A stretch of DNA of 64,000 nucleotides from Ochrobactrum sp. CGA5 (GCF_006345815.1 NZ_VCIG01000043.1:231043-295042); one strand, 5' to 3'. Numbered from the stretch's first letter, positions 44,438 through 54,872 are shown. Made by a program: numbers and translations. The notes: generated by a model from the sequence alone, not told the origin.

Positions 44438-45022
44438 TCAGTTGTTTGCGACAGCGACCGAACGCCCGGCGATGGAAACCCACTGACCGGAATTGCCGGG
44501 CGATTGCATCTTGATATAGCGATATGACGTCTTCTCAACCGGCAACACGTCGTCTCGCAGATTGTCGAGGATGTAATCACCGTGGTCGGTACGGACGGCG
44601 AGAACGACATGCGGCTCGCTGCCCTGCACCATGGTGATGAGGAGCTGCGAAGCGCTGATGCCACGAGCCATAAGCTGGGCGCGTTTCATCAGCACATAGT
44701 CTTCGCAATCGCCCTTGCCATTGACAGGCAAGGTCCAGTAATCACGCTTGCCATAATTGTCCTGATCCGAAACCGGCTTGATGCGGCGATTGACGGAGCT
44801 GCTGACCGATTGCAGCAGCTTCAAGCGTTGCGGGGTCATTTTCATCGGCGGCAACACCCGATGCGTACCGCAATCGCGCTTATTGCGATCGCAGTAGTTC
44901 TTGTGTCCGTAAGGAATGCTTGTCAGCCCGCCAGCTTCACTCCATTGCGCGGCCTTGGCCGGTATTGTCGTCGCCCCGAAGAGCGCCATCATGCCTGCTA
45001 TCGCAGAAGTGACAAAACGCAT
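44438..45022 (-). CDS. Transglutaminase-like cysteine peptidase (BTLCP family)
   Basis: The 194-residue protein has a signal peptide ending near AKAAQ and a BTLCP domain. The catalytic Cys is in GKGDCEDYVLMKRAQL near 108, the His in EPHVVLAV near 138 and the Asp in DYILDNL near 153. In proteobacteria BTLCPs such as LapG cleave surface adhesins when c-di-GMP is low. No LapA/LapD genes are adjacent, so this role is only possible. Start ATG 45022 has GGGA upstream. Confidence 0.88.
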   Translation of the reverse strand: MRFVTSAIAGMMALFGATTIPAKAAQWSEAGGLTSIPYGHKNYCDRNKRDCGTHRVLPPMKMTPQRLKLLQSVSSSVNRRIKPVSDQDNYGKRDYWTLPVNGKGDCEDYVLMKRAQLMARGISASQLLITMVQGSEPHVVLAVRTDHGDYILDNLRDDVLPVEKTSYRYIKMQSPGNSGQWVSIAGRSVAVANN

Positions 45023-45390
45023 GCGCAATTTCCCATTTTAAAAGAGTCCCCGTTGAGCGGCCCTTTGCGGGTCTCGTTATCAACTTATTTCTAACTAACG
45101 ATGACAGAGGCCCTTCGGTCAAGGAAATTTCGTTCCCAAATTGAAACCAGGTGAGAAAAACAAGTGAAGGGCGAAATTGTAGATGCTGCGCGCAACCGCC
45201 GGATTGCTGTTCTGCTCGCCGACTTCTATCTATTTGTTTCAAGGCGCATCTTGATCCGAAAACCGCTTCGCACTTTTCGGGATGCAGTTTGTCTTTCACG
45301 CGCATCTTGATCCGAAAACCGCTTCGCACTTTTCGGGATGCGCGATAATCTCGCCCTCAGACGATTCCCTTTTCAAGAAGTCCCGATCTC
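45023..45390. other. Divergent intergenic region before dapE with duplicated palindrome
   Basis: Two perfect 42-base direct copies of a RIME-like palindrome lie at 45244-45285 and 45300-45341, only 14 bases apart. The second ends 50 bases before the dapE ATG. No gene is apparent in the remaining sequence. Confidence 0.6.
45244..45341 (+). repeat. Tandem pair of identical 42-bp RIME-like palindromes
   Basis: Each copy begins GCGCATCTTGATCCGAAAAC and ends GCACTTTTCGGGATGC, and each is itself an imperfect inverted repeat. Perfect identity between copies suggests a recent duplication. Confidence 0.9.
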
Positions 45391-46578
45391 ATGAGCTTAG
45401 CCGTCAATCCCGCCGATAACCTTGCCGCCCTCATCCGTTGTGCATCCGTAACACCTGCCGAAGGCGGTGCGCTAACGGCACTTGAAGCGATGTTGAAGCC
45501 AATGGGGTTTTCGGTGGAGCGGCCAGTCTTCCGCGAGGAAGGCACGCCCGATATCGAAAATCTCTATGCCCGCAAGTCGGGCAATGGCCCGCATCTGATG
45601 TTTGCAGGGCATACCGATGTCGTGCCGCCCGGCAATGAAGGCGATTGGAAACATCCGCCCTTCTCAGCCGCCATCGAAGACGGCGTGATGTACGGTCGCG
45701 GTGCGGTGGACATGAAAGGCGGTGTTGCCTGTTTCGTGGCCGCGATTGCCCGTCACATCGAAAAGCATGGCAGCATCAAGGGCAGCGTCTCGTTCCTCAT
45801 CACCGGCGATGAGGAAGGTCCGGCCATCAACGGCACGGTCAAGCTTCTCAACTGGGCGAAACAGCGCGGCGAAAGCTGGGATGCGTCCATTGTCGGAGAG
45901 CCGAGCAACCCGAACGCGCTCGGCGACGCGATCAAGATCGGGCGACGCGGTTCGCTGTCCGGGATGATCACCGTCCATGGTGTGCAGGGTCATGCGGCCT
46001 ATCCGCATCTGGCCGAAAACCCGGTTCGCGGCATAACCACGCTTGTCGACAGCCTGCTTTACCCGGCTTTCGACGAAGGCACGGCCAATTTTCAAGCCAG
46101 CAATCTGGAAGTGACGAGCATCGACGTCGGCAACAAGGCTACCAATGTGATTGCGAACAAGGCAACGGCCTCGTTCAACATCCGCTTTAACGACACCTGG
46201 ACTGCAGAGACCTTGCAGGCCGAGATCATCGCGCGTCTTGAAAAGGCTGCCCGCGACAATCGCCTGCGGCCAGGTCGCGAAACGCCGATCAATTATGAAC
46301 TCACCTGGCGCGAGCACCCAAGCCATGTATTCCTGACCCGCGACGAGAAACTGATCGACACGCTGACGGATTCGGTCGAGGCGGTAACCGGCAGGCGCCC
46401 GGAACTGTCGACATCAGGCGGCACGTCCGATGCCCGTTTCATCAAGGATTATTGTCCTGTAGTCGAGTTCGGCCTTGTCGGGCAGACCATGCATATGGTT
46501 GACGAGCGCGTGGCCCTTGCCGACCTCGAAGGACTGACACAGATTTATGAACGCTTCATCGCCGATTTCTTTGGGTAG
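45391..46578 (+). CDS. dapE: Succinyl-diaminopimelate desuccinylase
   Basis: The 395-residue M20 zinc hydrolase removes succinate in diaminopimelate/lysine synthesis. Metal ligands are in [29 protein letters not shown] and [10 protein letters not shown]. The dimerisation domain lies in the middle. The tandem palindromes immediately upstream may influence its expression. Confidence 0.97.
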   Translation: MSLAVNPADNLAALIRCASVTPAEGGALTALEAMLKPMGFSVERPVFREEGTPDIENLYARKSGNGPHLMFAGHTDVVPPGNEGDWKHPPFSAAIEDGVMYGRGAVDMKGGVACFVAAIARHIEKHGSIKGSVSFLITGDEEGPAINGTVKLLNWAKQRGESWDASIVGEPSNPNALGDAIKIGRRGSLSGMITVHGVQGHAAYPHLAENPVRGITTLVDSLLYPAFDEGTANFQASNLEVTSIDVGNKATNVIANKATASFNIRFNDTWTAETLQAEIIARLEKAARDNRLRPGRETPINYELTWREHPSHVFLTRDEKLIDTLTDSVEAVTGRRPELSTSGGTSDARFIKDYCPVVEFGLVGQTMHMVDERVALADLEGLTQIYERFIADFFG

Positions 46579-46623
46579 AGCATAATCCCGGAAAGTTGGA
46601 TGACTTTTCACACGGATTACGCG
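46577..46623. repeat. RIME-like palindromic element
   Basis: AGAGCATAATCCCGGAAAGT and ACTTTTCACACGGATTACGC form a degenerate member of the family. It begins at the dapE stop codon and ends 17 bases before the next start. Confidence 0.6.
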
Positions 46624-46639
46624 AAAAATTGGGACATTC

Positions 46640-47245
46640 ATGCCAAGCCTGGACGATATTTTCAGATATTTCTGGGGCGTCTGGAAAATGATGCTCGGGC
46701 GTAAAGAGGGACTGGGTTATCTCGACATTTCCGCCGAGGGCTTCTGGTCATCCTTCTTTGCGGTTGCGATCGCGCTGCCTCCCATGTTCGCGAACTGGGC
46801 GTCCTTTGCGGCGGATCTGACGGCTGGTCGTGACGAAGCAGGCTTGCGCTTCACCATTGTCACTCGCGCGGCGGTCGTAGAGATCGCAGCCTGGATTATA
46901 CCGCTTGTCATCATAGGTCTTCTCGCCAAGCGGATCGGCATTGCCAAACGTTATGCGGCCTTCGTGATTGCCACCAACTGGGGCAGCGCCCTGATTTCGT
47001 GGATATTCGCACCGATCACGTTGCTGCAACTGTTCTTTCCCGGACAGGCGGACGTATCGACATTGTTTGCCTTTATTCTGTTCGGCATATCCATCGTGTT
47101 TGGTTATCGGCTGACTTTTGTCGCGTTGCAGCGCCCGCATACCTATACGGCACCCTTCTTTGCCTGCACCGTCTTTGGTTCGCTGTTCCTGACCGTCCTG
47201 CTGCAGCAACTCTTCGGGATCGGCTTCGACCCGCACGCTTATTAA
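46640..47245 (+). CDS. Integral membrane protein of unknown function
   Basis: I do not recognise this 201-residue protein by name. It has five or six hydrophobic helices (for example IAAWIIPLVIIGLLAKRIG and FILFGISIVFGYRLTFVAL) and a short cytoplasmic N-terminus DDIFRYFWGVWKMMLGRKEG. It follows dapE by 61 bases, possibly in the same transcript, and converges on truA. Conservation of its place beside dapE would suggest a cell-envelope role, but nothing in it shows that. Confidence 0.7.
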   Translation: MPSLDDIFRYFWGVWKMMLGRKEGLGYLDISAEGFWSSFFAVAIALPPMFANWASFAADLTAGRDEAGLRFTIVTRAAVVEIAAWIIPLVIIGLLAKRIGIAKRYAAFVIATNWGSALISWIFAPITLLQLFFPGQADVSTLFAFILFGISIVFGYRLTFVALQRPHTYTAPFFACTVFGSLFLTVLLQQLFGIGFDPHAY

Positions 47246-47284
47246 GGCGCGTGCTTCAGGCGCTTCATGCTCCTGCACCGCGTT

Positions 47285-48040
47285 TTAAAACGGAAAGGCG
47301 TAGTCCACACCAACCAGATAAAGCCCATAGGGCGGGGCAACCTGCCCGCAGGCCTTGCGATCTCTGGCTTCCAGCGCGGCTTGTAGATCATCAGCCGTCC
47401 AGCGCCCGACGCCCACTTCCATCAGACTGCCTGCGAAGGACCGGACCTGATTATGCAGGAAGGACCGCGCTGAAACGCGCATTTCAACATAATCGCCATC
47501 GCGGGTGACATCGAGCCGGTCGAGCGTCTTGATCGGACTCTTGGCCTGGCATTGGGTGGCGCGAAAAGTCGTGAAATCGTGCTCACCCAAGAGCCGTTTC
47601 GCGGCTTCATGCATCGCTTCGGCATCAAGCCGCTTCTGCACCCACCAGGCGCGCTGATAATCGATAGCCAGAGGCGCACGGCGATTATGGATACGGTAGA
47701 GATAATGCCGCGCACGTGCGGAAAAACGCGCGTCGAACGTGTTTGTCGTCTTCTCCACATTCAGGATACTGACGCGCTCATCCGCCATGACCAGATGCGC
47801 ATTGACCGCATCACGCACCTTGCCCGCATCCCAATCCTTGGTGAGATCGACATGAGCAACCTGCGCGGTTGCATGCACGCCTGCATCGGTGCGGCCCGCA
47901 GCGCTTAATGTCAGCTCTTCGCCGCAGAATTTCTTGAATGCCAGTTCAATGGCATTCTGTACCGCATGGCCATTTTCCTGCCGCTGCCAGCCGACATAGG
48001 GCGTGCCGTCATATTCGACAGTGAGCTTGTAGCGCGGCAC
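47285..48040 (-). CDS. truA: tRNA pseudouridine(38-40) synthase
   Basis: The 251-residue enzyme modifies uridines 38-40 in the anticodon arm. The catalytic Asp is in [18 protein letters not shown]. It starts [20 protein letters not shown], the family's usual opening. It is the last gene of def-fmt-truA, three bases after the fmt stop. Confidence 0.97.
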   Translation of the reverse strand: MPRYKLTVEYDGTPYVGWQRQENGHAVQNAIELAFKKFCGEELTLSAAGRTDAGVHATAQVAHVDLTKDWDAGKVRDAVNAHLVMADERVSILNVEKTTNTFDARFSARARHYLYRIHNRRAPLAIDYQRAWWVQKRLDAEAMHEAAKRLLGEHDFTTFRATQCQAKSPIKTLDRLDVTRDGDYVEMRVSARSFLHNQVRSFAGSLMEVGVGRWTADDLQAALEARDRKACGQVAPPYGLYLVGVDYAFPF

Positions 48041-48043
48041 CGC

Positions 48044-48964
48044 CTACAGAACCTTCATGACCTGTGCACCACGCAGAAATTCTTGCGCTGGCAATGGCTT
48101 GCCGCCGGAACGTTGCAGCGTGACGAGCCGTACAGCACCCTCGCCGCAGGCAACCGTCAGGCGATCATCCAGTACGGTGCCCGGCGCGCCCTTGCCCTCG
48201 CCCAGCGTCGAGCGCTGAAGCTTCACCCGCTCGACAGCGCCGTTGATTTCCATTTCGCACCATGCGCCCGGAAAAGGCGACAGGCCGCGAATGGTGTTGT
48301 GCACGTCCTTGGCAGGCTTAGACCAGTCGATACGTGCCTCGGCCTTGTCGATCTTGGCGGCATAGGTCACGCCTTCCTCCGCCTGCGGCTGCAAGGCAAG
48401 GCTTTCACGCTCAAGCGCGCCCAACGCACGGATCATCAGGTCGGCGCCAATCATGCTCAAGCGATCATGCAACTCGCCTGCCGTCATGTCAGGCGTGATG
48501 GCAACCTTTTCAGCCATTGCAACAGGACCGGTATCAAGCCCCGCATCCATTTTCATGATCATCATGCCGGTTTCCGCATCGCCCGCCATGATGGCGCGCT
48601 GGATAGGAGCGGCACCGCGCCAGCGTGGCAGCAAGGATGCATGGCCATTATAGCAACCAAGACGCGGCGCATCCAGAATGGCTTGTGGCAGCAGCAGGCC
48701 ATAGGCCACAACAATCGCGACATCGGCTTCGAGGCTTGCGAAAATCTCCTGCTCTTCCGCGTTTCTGAGGCTCTTCGGCGTAAACACCGGAATGCCGAAC
48801 TGTTCTGCTTTTTCGTGCACTGGCGACTTGGTCAGCTCAAGCCCGCGGCGGCCTGCCGGGCGCGGCGGCTGCGTATAAACCGCAACAACCTCATAACCGT
48901 GACCGATGATGGCGGTGAGGATCGGCACGGAAAATTCCGGCGTCCCCATGAAAACGACACGCAT
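48044..48964 (-). CDS. fmt: Methionyl-tRNA formyltransferase
   Basis: The 306-residue enzyme formylates initiator Met-tRNA. It has [15 protein letters not shown] at the start, [18 protein letters not shown] with the catalytic Asn-His context, and a C-terminal OB-like domain. Its start codon shares a base with the def stop, and def removes the same formyl group, so the two are co-produced. Confidence 0.97.
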   Translation of the reverse strand: MRVVFMGTPEFSVPILTAIIGHGYEVVAVYTQPPRPAGRRGLELTKSPVHEKAEQFGIPVFTPKSLRNAEEQEIFASLEADVAIVVAYGLLLPQAILDAPRLGCYNGHASLLPRWRGAAPIQRAIMAGDAETGMMIMKMDAGLDTGPVAMAEKVAITPDMTAGELHDRLSMIGADLMIRALGALERESLALQPQAEEGVTYAAKIDKAEARIDWSKPAKDVHNTIRGLSPFPGAWCEMEINGAVERVKLQRSTLGEGKGAPGTVLDDRLTVACGEGAVRLVTLQRSGGKPLPAQEFLRGAQVMKVL

Positions 48965-49491
48965 TAAAGAACTTTCTTCGATGCTCGCTGGCTGGCGAGT
49001 TTCCTGAACTTCTTGATGACCATATCGCGTTTCAGCTTGGAAATATGATCGATGAAGAGCACACCGTTCAGATGGTCGATCTCATGCTGCAGACAGGTGG
49101 CCATCAGCCCATCGGCCTCCACGGAATGCGGCTTGCCGTCAGCATCGAAGTAATTGACCTTGATACCGGCCGGCCGTTCCACCTCGGCATAATAATCCGG
49201 GATTGAAAGGCAGCCTTCCTCATAGGTGCTGGCTTCATCCGTCACACCGACGATCTCGGGATTGATGAAGACATGCGGCGCTTTCGGCTCACCTTCCTTG
49301 GCAAGGTCGATGACAAGCATGCGGATCGGCTCACCGACCTGAATGGCGGCAAGACCGATGCCCGGCGCATCATACATGGTGTCGAACATGTCGCCGGCAA
49401 ATTTGCGCAACTGGTCGTCAAAGCGTTCCACAGGCGCGGAAACCTGACGCAGGACGGGATCGGGAAGGATGACAAGCGGTTTTACAGACAT
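48964..49491 (-). CDS. def: Peptide deformylase
   Basis: The 175-residue iron/zinc enzyme carries the three deformylase motifs [21 protein letters not shown] and [10 protein letters not shown]. It removes the N-formyl group from nascent proteins. First gene of the def-fmt-truA operon and divergent from rmuC. Confidence 0.97.
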   Translation of the reverse strand: MSVKPLVILPDPVLRQVSAPVERFDDQLRKFAGDMFDTMYDAPGIGLAAIQVGEPIRMLVIDLAKEGEPKAPHVFINPEIVGVTDEASTYEEGCLSIPDYYAEVERPAGIKVNYFDADGKPHSVEADGLMATCLQHEIDHLNGVLFIDHISKLKRDMVIKKFRKLASQRASKKVL

Positions 49492-49593
49492 GGCGTTTCA
49501 CGTAATGGCTCACGCGAGAATCGTCAATTACACTTTGTAAAATGTTCTTGTTTTGATCTCATCAAGACAACACGAATCAGTTAAGCTCACTTC

Positions 49594-50823
49594 ATGGAAA
49601 ACCAGAATCTCTTGAATGAGCCGCTTCTTCAGCTCGGCGCCACCTCCTTCACGCTCGGGAACATCCTGCTCGCGGGCATCGTCGTGCTGGTATTGTGCTT
49701 GTGCCTTTTTCTGATTGCGGCAGCGCGCTCCGCCCGGCTTCGCGCAGTTGCGGAAGCGCAGGCCGAGGACCGCGCCCGCGATGCGGAATATCGCATGGCC
49801 GAAATCCTGAAGGCACAAGCAGAAATGCAAGGCCGGATGCAGACTATGGCGGAGGTGTTCGGCTCGCGGCAGGCGGAACTCAACCAGTCGATCCGCGAAC
49901 GGCTCGACGGCATGACGCATCGCATCGGGCAGACCATGACCGAACAGACCCGCTCGACGCATGAGAACCTCGCCAAATTACAGGAACGCCTCGCCGTCAT
50001 CGACACGGCGCAGAACAATATCCAGTCTCTTGCCGGACAGGTGGTGCAGTTGCAGGCGATCCTCGCCAACAAGCAGACGCGCGGCGCTTTCGGCCAGTCG
50101 CGCATGGAAGCGATCATTGCCGATGGCCTGCCGCAGGGGGCCTATGAGTTTCAGGCAACGCTTTCCAACAGCACCCGTCCCGATTGCCTTGTGCGGATGC
50201 CGAACAATGCGCCCTCATTGGTGATCGACGCGAAATTTCCGCTCGAAGCCTGGAATTCAATGCGCGAAACGGAACAGCCGGAGGCGCGCAAGGCAGCAGT
50301 CGCCCAGTTCCGCCGCGACATGGAAATCCATATCAAGGACGTGTCCGACAAATATCTCATCCCCGGAGAAACACAGGATACGGCTTTCCTGTTCGTGCCC
50401 TCGGAATCGATCTTTGCGGATATTCACGAGCATTTCGAGGCACTGATCCAGCGTGCGCACCGGGCGCGGGTGGTCATTGTCTCACCTTCGCTGCTGATGC
50501 TCTCCATTCAGGTCATTCAGGCGATCCTGAAGGATGCCCGCATGCGCGAGCAGGCGCATGTCATTCAGGGCGAAGTGATCCGGCTGATGGAAGATGTCGG
50601 CCGCCTGGATGAGCGCGTGCGCAAGCTGCAGACGCATTTCGTGCAGGCCAACAAGGATATTGACGATATTCTGGTCTCGTCCAGCAAAGTCACCAAACGC
50701 GGCGCGAAGATCGAGGCGTTGGAATTCGGCCCTGCGCCTGCTGAGGAGGCATCCCGCCCACAGGCAAGACAGGCGGAAAGCGCTCCCACCCAAATGCGCC
50801 TGCGCGTAGTGGATGAAGATTGA
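49594..50823 (+). CDS. rmuC: DNA recombination protein RmuC
   Basis: The 409-residue protein has one N-terminal membrane helix (ILLAGIVVLVLCLCLFLIAA), a coiled coil (about 55-150), and the RmuC nuclease-like domain with SLVIDAKFPLEAWNSM and AFLFVPSESIFADIHEHF. RmuC limits inversions and DNA rearrangements in E. coli. A low-complexity tail follows. It is close to def across a divergent promoter. Confidence 0.94.
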   Translation: MENQNLLNEPLLQLGATSFTLGNILLAGIVVLVLCLCLFLIAAARSARLRAVAEAQAEDRARDAEYRMAEILKAQAEMQGRMQTMAEVFGSRQAELNQSIRERLDGMTHRIGQTMTEQTRSTHENLAKLQERLAVIDTAQNNIQSLAGQVVQLQAILANKQTRGAFGQSRMEAIIADGLPQGAYEFQATLSNSTRPDCLVRMPNNAPSLVIDAKFPLEAWNSMRETEQPEARKAAVAQFRRDMEIHIKDVSDKYLIPGETQDTAFLFVPSESIFADIHEHFEALIQRAHRARVVIVSPSLLMLSIQVIQAILKDARMREQAHVIQGEVIRLMEDVGRLDERVRKLQTHFVQANKDIDDILVSSSKVTKRGAKIEALEFGPAPAEEASRPQARQAESAPTQMRLRVVDED

Positions 50824-50837
50824 CCATGCTTCTGTTG

Positions 50838-50881
50838 CCCTCGTCCTTTGAGACGGTGCTATGCACCTCTTCAGGATGAGG
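50838..50881. repeat. Dispersed TCCTTTGAGACGGTGC-type palindrome
   Basis: CGTCCTTTGAGACGGTGC, then GCACC and TTCAGGATGAGG, match the 12004-12043 segment with few changes. The GGTGC/GCACC arms make a hairpin. It lies after the rmuC stop. Confidence 0.65.
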
Positions 50882-50941
50882 GTAACCGTTCACCGCCAGC
50901 GCTCACCCTAAGCTTGCCGGGAGTTGAGGGCGACCTCGCCC

Positions 50942-51241
50942 TCAAAGATTGGCTGGTCGGTCCGAATGACCGAGATCGCGTTCCGGCCAGACCAGATCGC
51001 GCACGCGCTGCTTCAACACCTTGGCTTCCGGGAAACCGCCGTCGCGCTTGCGCTCCCAGATCAGCTCTTCGCTGCCGTCCGGCATTTGAACGCGGATTTC
51101 AAAAACACCCCCGGTTCCCGGACGAAGCGCCACTTCGCCTAAGTCCTGCCCGAAAGTCTGCAACAATTCCTGCGCCATCCACGCCGCCCGCAGCAGCCAA
51201 TTGCATTGGGTGCAATAGGTGATGGAGATCGATGGAGGCAT
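50942..51241 (-). CDS. SelT/SelW/SelH-family (Rdx) redox protein
   Basis: The 99-residue thioredoxin-like protein starts with a beta strand and CTQC at residues 10-13, the CxxC counterpart of the CxxU selenoprotein motif. GTGGVFEIRV and EAKVLKQRVRDLVWPERDLGH fit the Rdx family. Bacterial forms are cysteine proteins of unknown target. It lies on the minus strand between rmuC and an orphan ORF. Confidence 0.87.
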   Translation of the reverse strand: MPPSISITYCTQCNWLLRAAWMAQELLQTFGQDLGEVALRPGTGGVFEIRVQMPDGSEELIWERKRDGGFPEAKVLKQRVRDLVWPERDLGHSDRPANL

Positions 51242-51257
51242 GTTCAGCTCGTCCAGA

Positions 51258-51722
51258 TTACTTGGTTTCTGTCACTGTTTTGAAAACACGATAAGCCTTA
51301 TTGAAACTCTCAATTTCATATGGAAAATCCGGCAGATCACCAGGAAACTGGCTCATGCACTTTGCCCATAGGTCAACATAGGATTTGCACTTCGCCCAAG
51401 CTCTCTTAGAATCCCGTCCACGAAGCTGTTGAAAATTGGCCTTAATGGCATTCCGGTCGTCTAATGGGAAAGTGTTCAACTTTTCAACAAATGGATAAGT
51501 CGCTTCTGAATATTCTCCCGGAACCTGTTCAGATGATTTTTGCAGAATGAAGGAATAAGCATCTCGCGCCGCATTTTCCAATGCTGGCAAATGATGTTCT
51601 AACCATTGCCAAGCTTTCTGCTCTTCTGCCTGTCGGCTTTTTTCTGTCTTTTCCGATCGCGCTATAAAAAAATTAAAACCCAAATTGCAAAGTTCAATAA
51701 ATGCTTTCACCAGCCCAAACAT
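51258..51722 (-). CDS. Hypothetical protein with unusually low GC
   Basis: I do not recognise this 154-residue protein. It has a short hydrophobic start (MFGLVKAFIELCNLGFNFFI), possibly a membrane or hairpin segment, then a charged helical body rich in Lys, Glu and Trp (EKTEKSRQAEEQKAWQWLEH). GGAG six bases before ATG 51722 supports the start. Its base composition and codon use look more AT-rich than neighbouring genes, and it sits between a terminator and a compact gene, which fits an acquired orphan. Confidence 0.6.
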   Translation of the reverse strand: MFGLVKAFIELCNLGFNFFIARSEKTEKSRQAEEQKAWQWLEHHLPALENAARDAYSFILQKSSEQVPGEYSEATYPFVEKLNTFPLDDRNAIKANFQQLRGRDSKRAWAKCKSYVDLWAKCMSQFPGDLPDFPYEIESFNKAYRVFKTVTETK

Positions 51723-51761
51723 GCTCAACTCCTTATAAAATATTCAAGAAAAAGCAGAAAT

Positions 51762-51786
51762 AAAAAGGGGCACCGAAGTGCCCCTG
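51762..51786 (-). terminator. Rho-independent terminator of lepA
   Basis: AGGGGCAC and GTGCCCCT arms with a four-base loop are followed on the minus strand by TTTTTAT. It lies 15 bases past the lepA stop and insulates the orphan ORF. Confidence 0.9.
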
Positions 51787-51800
51787 AAACAACCTTGGAA

Positions 51801-53609
51801 TCAATCATCGCCCATCTTGAGCGCCTGAATAAAGGCCTCCTGCGGGATTTCAACCTTGCCGAACTGGCGCATGCGCTTCTTGCCTTCCTTCTGCTTTTCC
51901 AGAAGCTTGCGCTTGCGCGTCACGTCGCCGCCGTAGCACTTGGCCGTCACGTCCTTGCGCAGCGCCGAAATCGTCTCGCGCGCCACGATGCGACCACCGA
52001 TAGCCGCCTGGATCGGAATCTTGAACATGTGCTGCGGGATCAGCTCTTTCAGCTTTTCGCAGAGCGCGCGGCCACGCTTTTCAGCCGCCGAGCGGTGCAC
52101 CAGCATCGAAAGCGCATCCACCGGCTCTTCATTCACGAGGATCGACATCTTGACCAGATCGCCTTCACGGTAATCCGAAAGATTGTAGTCGAATGAAGCA
52201 TAGCCCTTCGAGATCGACTTCAGACGGTCGTAGAAATCGAACACCACTTCGTTGAGCGGCAGATCATAGGTGATCATGGCGCGCGGGCCGACATAGGTCA
52301 GATCAATCTGGATGCCACGGCGTTCCTGGCAAAGCTTCATGATCGCGCCAAGGTAGTCATCCGGCGTCATGATGGTTGCCTTGATCCAGGGCTCTTCAAT
52401 CGCGTTGATCTTCACGATATCCGGCATATCGGCCGGGTTGTGAAGCTCTTTCTGCGATCCGTCCTGCATGTTCAGGCGATAGACAACCGAAGGCGCTGTC
52501 GTGATGAGGTCAAGATTGAACTCGCGCTCAAGACGTTCCTGAATGATTTCCAGATGCAGAAGACCGAGGAAACCGCAGCGGAAGCCGAAACCGAGCGCCG
52601 CGGACGTTTCCATTTCGAACGAGAACGAAGCATCGTTGAGACGCAGCTTGCCCATGGCAGCGCGGAGATCTTCAAAATCAGCCGCATCGACCGGGAAAAG
52701 GCCGCAGAACACGACCGGTTGCGCAGGCTTGAAGCCGGGCAGCATCTTGCTCGTCGGGCGACGATCCTCGGTGATCGTATCACCGACGCGGGTATCAGCC
52801 ACTTCCTTGATCGAAGCGGTTATGAAGCCAAGCTCACCGGGGCCAAGTTCGTCGACCTGAACCATCTTCGGCGTAAAGACACCGGTACGTTCCACCGGAT
52901 ATTTCGCACCCGTGCCCATCATGCGAATGGTCTGGCCCTTTTTCAGGACACCATCGATAATGCGCACAAGAACGATCACGCCCAGATAGGAGTCATACCA
53001 ACTATCGACCAGCATGGCCTTGAGCGGCGCATTGCGATCGCCTTCCTTCGGCGCGGGCAACTGCGTGACAATGGCTTCCAGCACATCCTCGATGCCGAGG
53101 CCGGTCTTGGCGGAAATATGCACGGCCTGCGATGCATCAATGCCGATCACTTCCTCGATCTGCTGCTTGACGCGCTCCGGCTCGGCGGCGGGCAAGTCGA
53201 TCTTGTTCAGCACAACCACGATTTCATGATTGTTGTCGATGGCCTGATAGACATTGGCCAGGGTCTGCGCTTCCACGCCCTGGGACGCATCCACCACCAG
53301 AAGCGACCCCTCGCACGCGGCCAGCGAGCGCGAGACTTCATATGCGAAGTCGACGTGTCCGGGCGTGTCGATCAGGTTCAGCACATAATCTTCGCCGTTC
53401 TTCGCCTTATAGCTGAGGCGGACGGTCTGCGCCTTGATGGTGATGCCGCGCTCGCGCTCGATATCCATCGAGTCGAGGACCTGATCCTTCATCTCACGCG
53501 TATCCAGCCCGCCGGTCAACTGAATGAGGCGGTCGGCCAGCGTCGATTTGCCGTGGTCGATATGGGCGACGATCGAAAAATTGCGAATATGGTCAAGTGG
53601 TGTGCTCAT
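51801..53609 (-). CDS. lepA: Elongation factor 4 (LepA)
   Basis: The 602-residue translational GTPase carries G1 [15 protein letters not shown]3 DTPGHVDF and G4 NKIDLP, then EF-G-like domains and the LepA-specific C-terminal domain ([14 protein letters not shown] near the end). It acts in translation initiation or recovery of stalled ribosomes. Starts [18 protein letters not shown], the family norm. Confidence 0.98.
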   Translation of the reverse strand: MSTPLDHIRNFSIVAHIDHGKSTLADRLIQLTGGLDTREMKDQVLDSMDIERERGITIKAQTVRLSYKAKNGEDYVLNLIDTPGHVDFAYEVSRSLAACEGSLLVVDASQGVEAQTLANVYQAIDNNHEIVVVLNKIDLPAAEPERVKQQIEEVIGIDASQAVHISAKTGLGIEDVLEAIVTQLPAPKEGDRNAPLKAMLVDSWYDSYLGVIVLVRIIDGVLKKGQTIRMMGTGAKYPVERTGVFTPKMVQVDELGPGELGFITASIKEVADTRVGDTITEDRRPTSKMLPGFKPAQPVVFCGLFPVDAADFEDLRAAMGKLRLNDASFSFEMETSAALGFGFRCGFLGLLHLEIIQERLEREFNLDLITTAPSVVYRLNMQDGSQKELHNPADMPDIVKINAIEEPWIKATIMTPDDYLGAIMKLCQERRGIQIDLTYVGPRAMITYDLPLNEVVFDFYDRLKSISKGYASFDYNLSDYREGDLVKMSILVNEEPVDALSMLVHRSAAEKRGRALCEKLKELIPQHMFKIPIQAAIGGRIVARETISALRKDVTAKCYGGDVTRKRKLLEKQKEGKKRMRQFGKVEIPQEAFIQALKMGDD

Positions 53610-53655
53610 GCGCGCGATTTAACAGCAAGAAGCAGAATCTCAAAGCGGTATTCGA

Positions 53656-53701
53656 GCGTGATCCCGAAAAGTGTGACGCAGTTTTCCGATTAGATCATGC
53701 T
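53656..53701. repeat. RIME-like palindromic element
   Basis: GAGCGTGATCCCGAAAAGTGTG and CAGTTTTCCGATTAGATCATGC form a family member in the divergent gap between lepA and the NDUFA9-like gene. Confidence 0.75.
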
Positions 53702-53860
53702 GAAACAAAAAAACGAACATGGGAAAAAGCCTCGCTATCGTGATCGTGACAACAAGTCCCCTTTGCCTTGTGGCCAAAAGGCGATAAATCACCGGCAATA
53801 TAGACGCATCGCGACCGCTCATTGTAAGCGGCGCATCTGGCTTTCATGCAGGAGTTTAGG

Positions 53861-54847
53861 ATGAAGACCGAACCGAACGAAGTCCACAACAGGCCGAAAC
53901 TTGTCACCGTTTTCGGCGGCTCCGGCTTTGTAGGGCGCGCGGTCGTCGCCGCACTCACCAAGTGCGGCTATCGTGTGCGTGTCGCCGTGCGCAAACCGGA
54001 AGTTGCCTATTACATGGCTCCGCTCGGCAACGTCGGCCAGATCCAGATGGTGCAGGCCAATATCCGCAATCGCGCTTCGGTCGAACACGTCGTCAAGGGT
54101 TCAGACCATGTCGTGAACCTCGTTGGCATTCTCGCCGAAAGCGGTCGCCAGCGATTCAACACCGTTCAGGTGCTGGGCGCGAAGCACATTGCCGAAGCCG
54201 CCAAGACCGCTGGCATCCGTATGACGCATGTGTCCTCGCTTGCTGCCGACGTCAATTCGCCTTCTGATTACGCACGCACCAAGGCTGAAGGGGAAAATGC
54301 CGTTCTTTCCGTTCTGCCGGAAACTGTTATCCTCCGCCCGTCGATCATTTTCGGGCCGGAAGATCACTTCTTCAATCGCTTTGCCAACATGGCCCGCTTT
54401 TCGCCATTCCTGCCAGCGATCGGCGGTGGCGAAACCCGGCTCCAGCCGGTCTATGTCGGTGACGTGGCGGAAGCCGTCGCCCGTGCAGTCGACGGCAAGC
54501 TGATGCCGGGTGGCGTCTATGAGCTCGGTGGCCCGGATGTGCAGCCATTCAAGAACTGGATGAAAGACATGCTCGGCGTGATCGCCCGCAAACGCCTCAT
54601 CATTTCCGTGCCTTGGTGGGTTGCCCGTTTGCAGGCTTCAATCCTCGGCCTGCTACCGAACCCGATGCTCACAAATGATCAGGTGACACTGTTGAAATTC
54701 GACAATGTCGTTTCTGAAAAAGCAATCAAGGAAGGCCGCACACTGGAAGGCATCGGCATCACGCCTGAAAGCGTCGACGCCATCCTGCCATCCTATCTGT
54801 GGCGATACCGCGTCGCCGGTCAGTACACCAAGACCGGTTTTGCGTGA
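53861..54847 (+). CDS. Complex I NDUFA9-like NAD(P)-binding protein
   Basis: The 328-residue atypical short-chain dehydrogenase has VTVFGGSGFVGRAVVAAL as cofactor loop and resembles the NDUFA9 accessory subunit, widespread in alphaproteobacteria. It contains HVSSLAADVNSPSDYARTKA in place of the classical YxxxK. It may bind NADPH structurally in complex I or act in lipid-related reduction. Start 53861 has AGGAG; an earlier ATG at 53846 is possible. A terminator follows. Confidence 0.9.
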   Translation: MKTEPNEVHNRPKLVTVFGGSGFVGRAVVAALTKCGYRVRVAVRKPEVAYYMAPLGNVGQIQMVQANIRNRASVEHVVKGSDHVVNLVGILAESGRQRFNTVQVLGAKHIAEAAKTAGIRMTHVSSLAADVNSPSDYARTKAEGENAVLSVLPETVILRPSIIFGPEDHFFNRFANMARFSPFLPAIGGGETRLQPVYVGDVAEAVARAVDGKLMPGGVYELGGPDVQPFKNWMKDMLGVIARKRLIISVPWWVARLQASILGLLPNPMLTNDQVTLLKFDNVVSEKAIKEGRTLEGIGITPESVDAILPSYLWRYRVAGQYTKTGFA

Positions 54848-54872
54848 GCAGCAACATAAAGCAGAAATGAAT

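Noticed and set aside
52440-53693. 417-codon plus-strand open frame opposite lepA
   Set aside because: lepA is unambiguous; the antisense frame follows from high GC third positions and has no ribosome site or domain.
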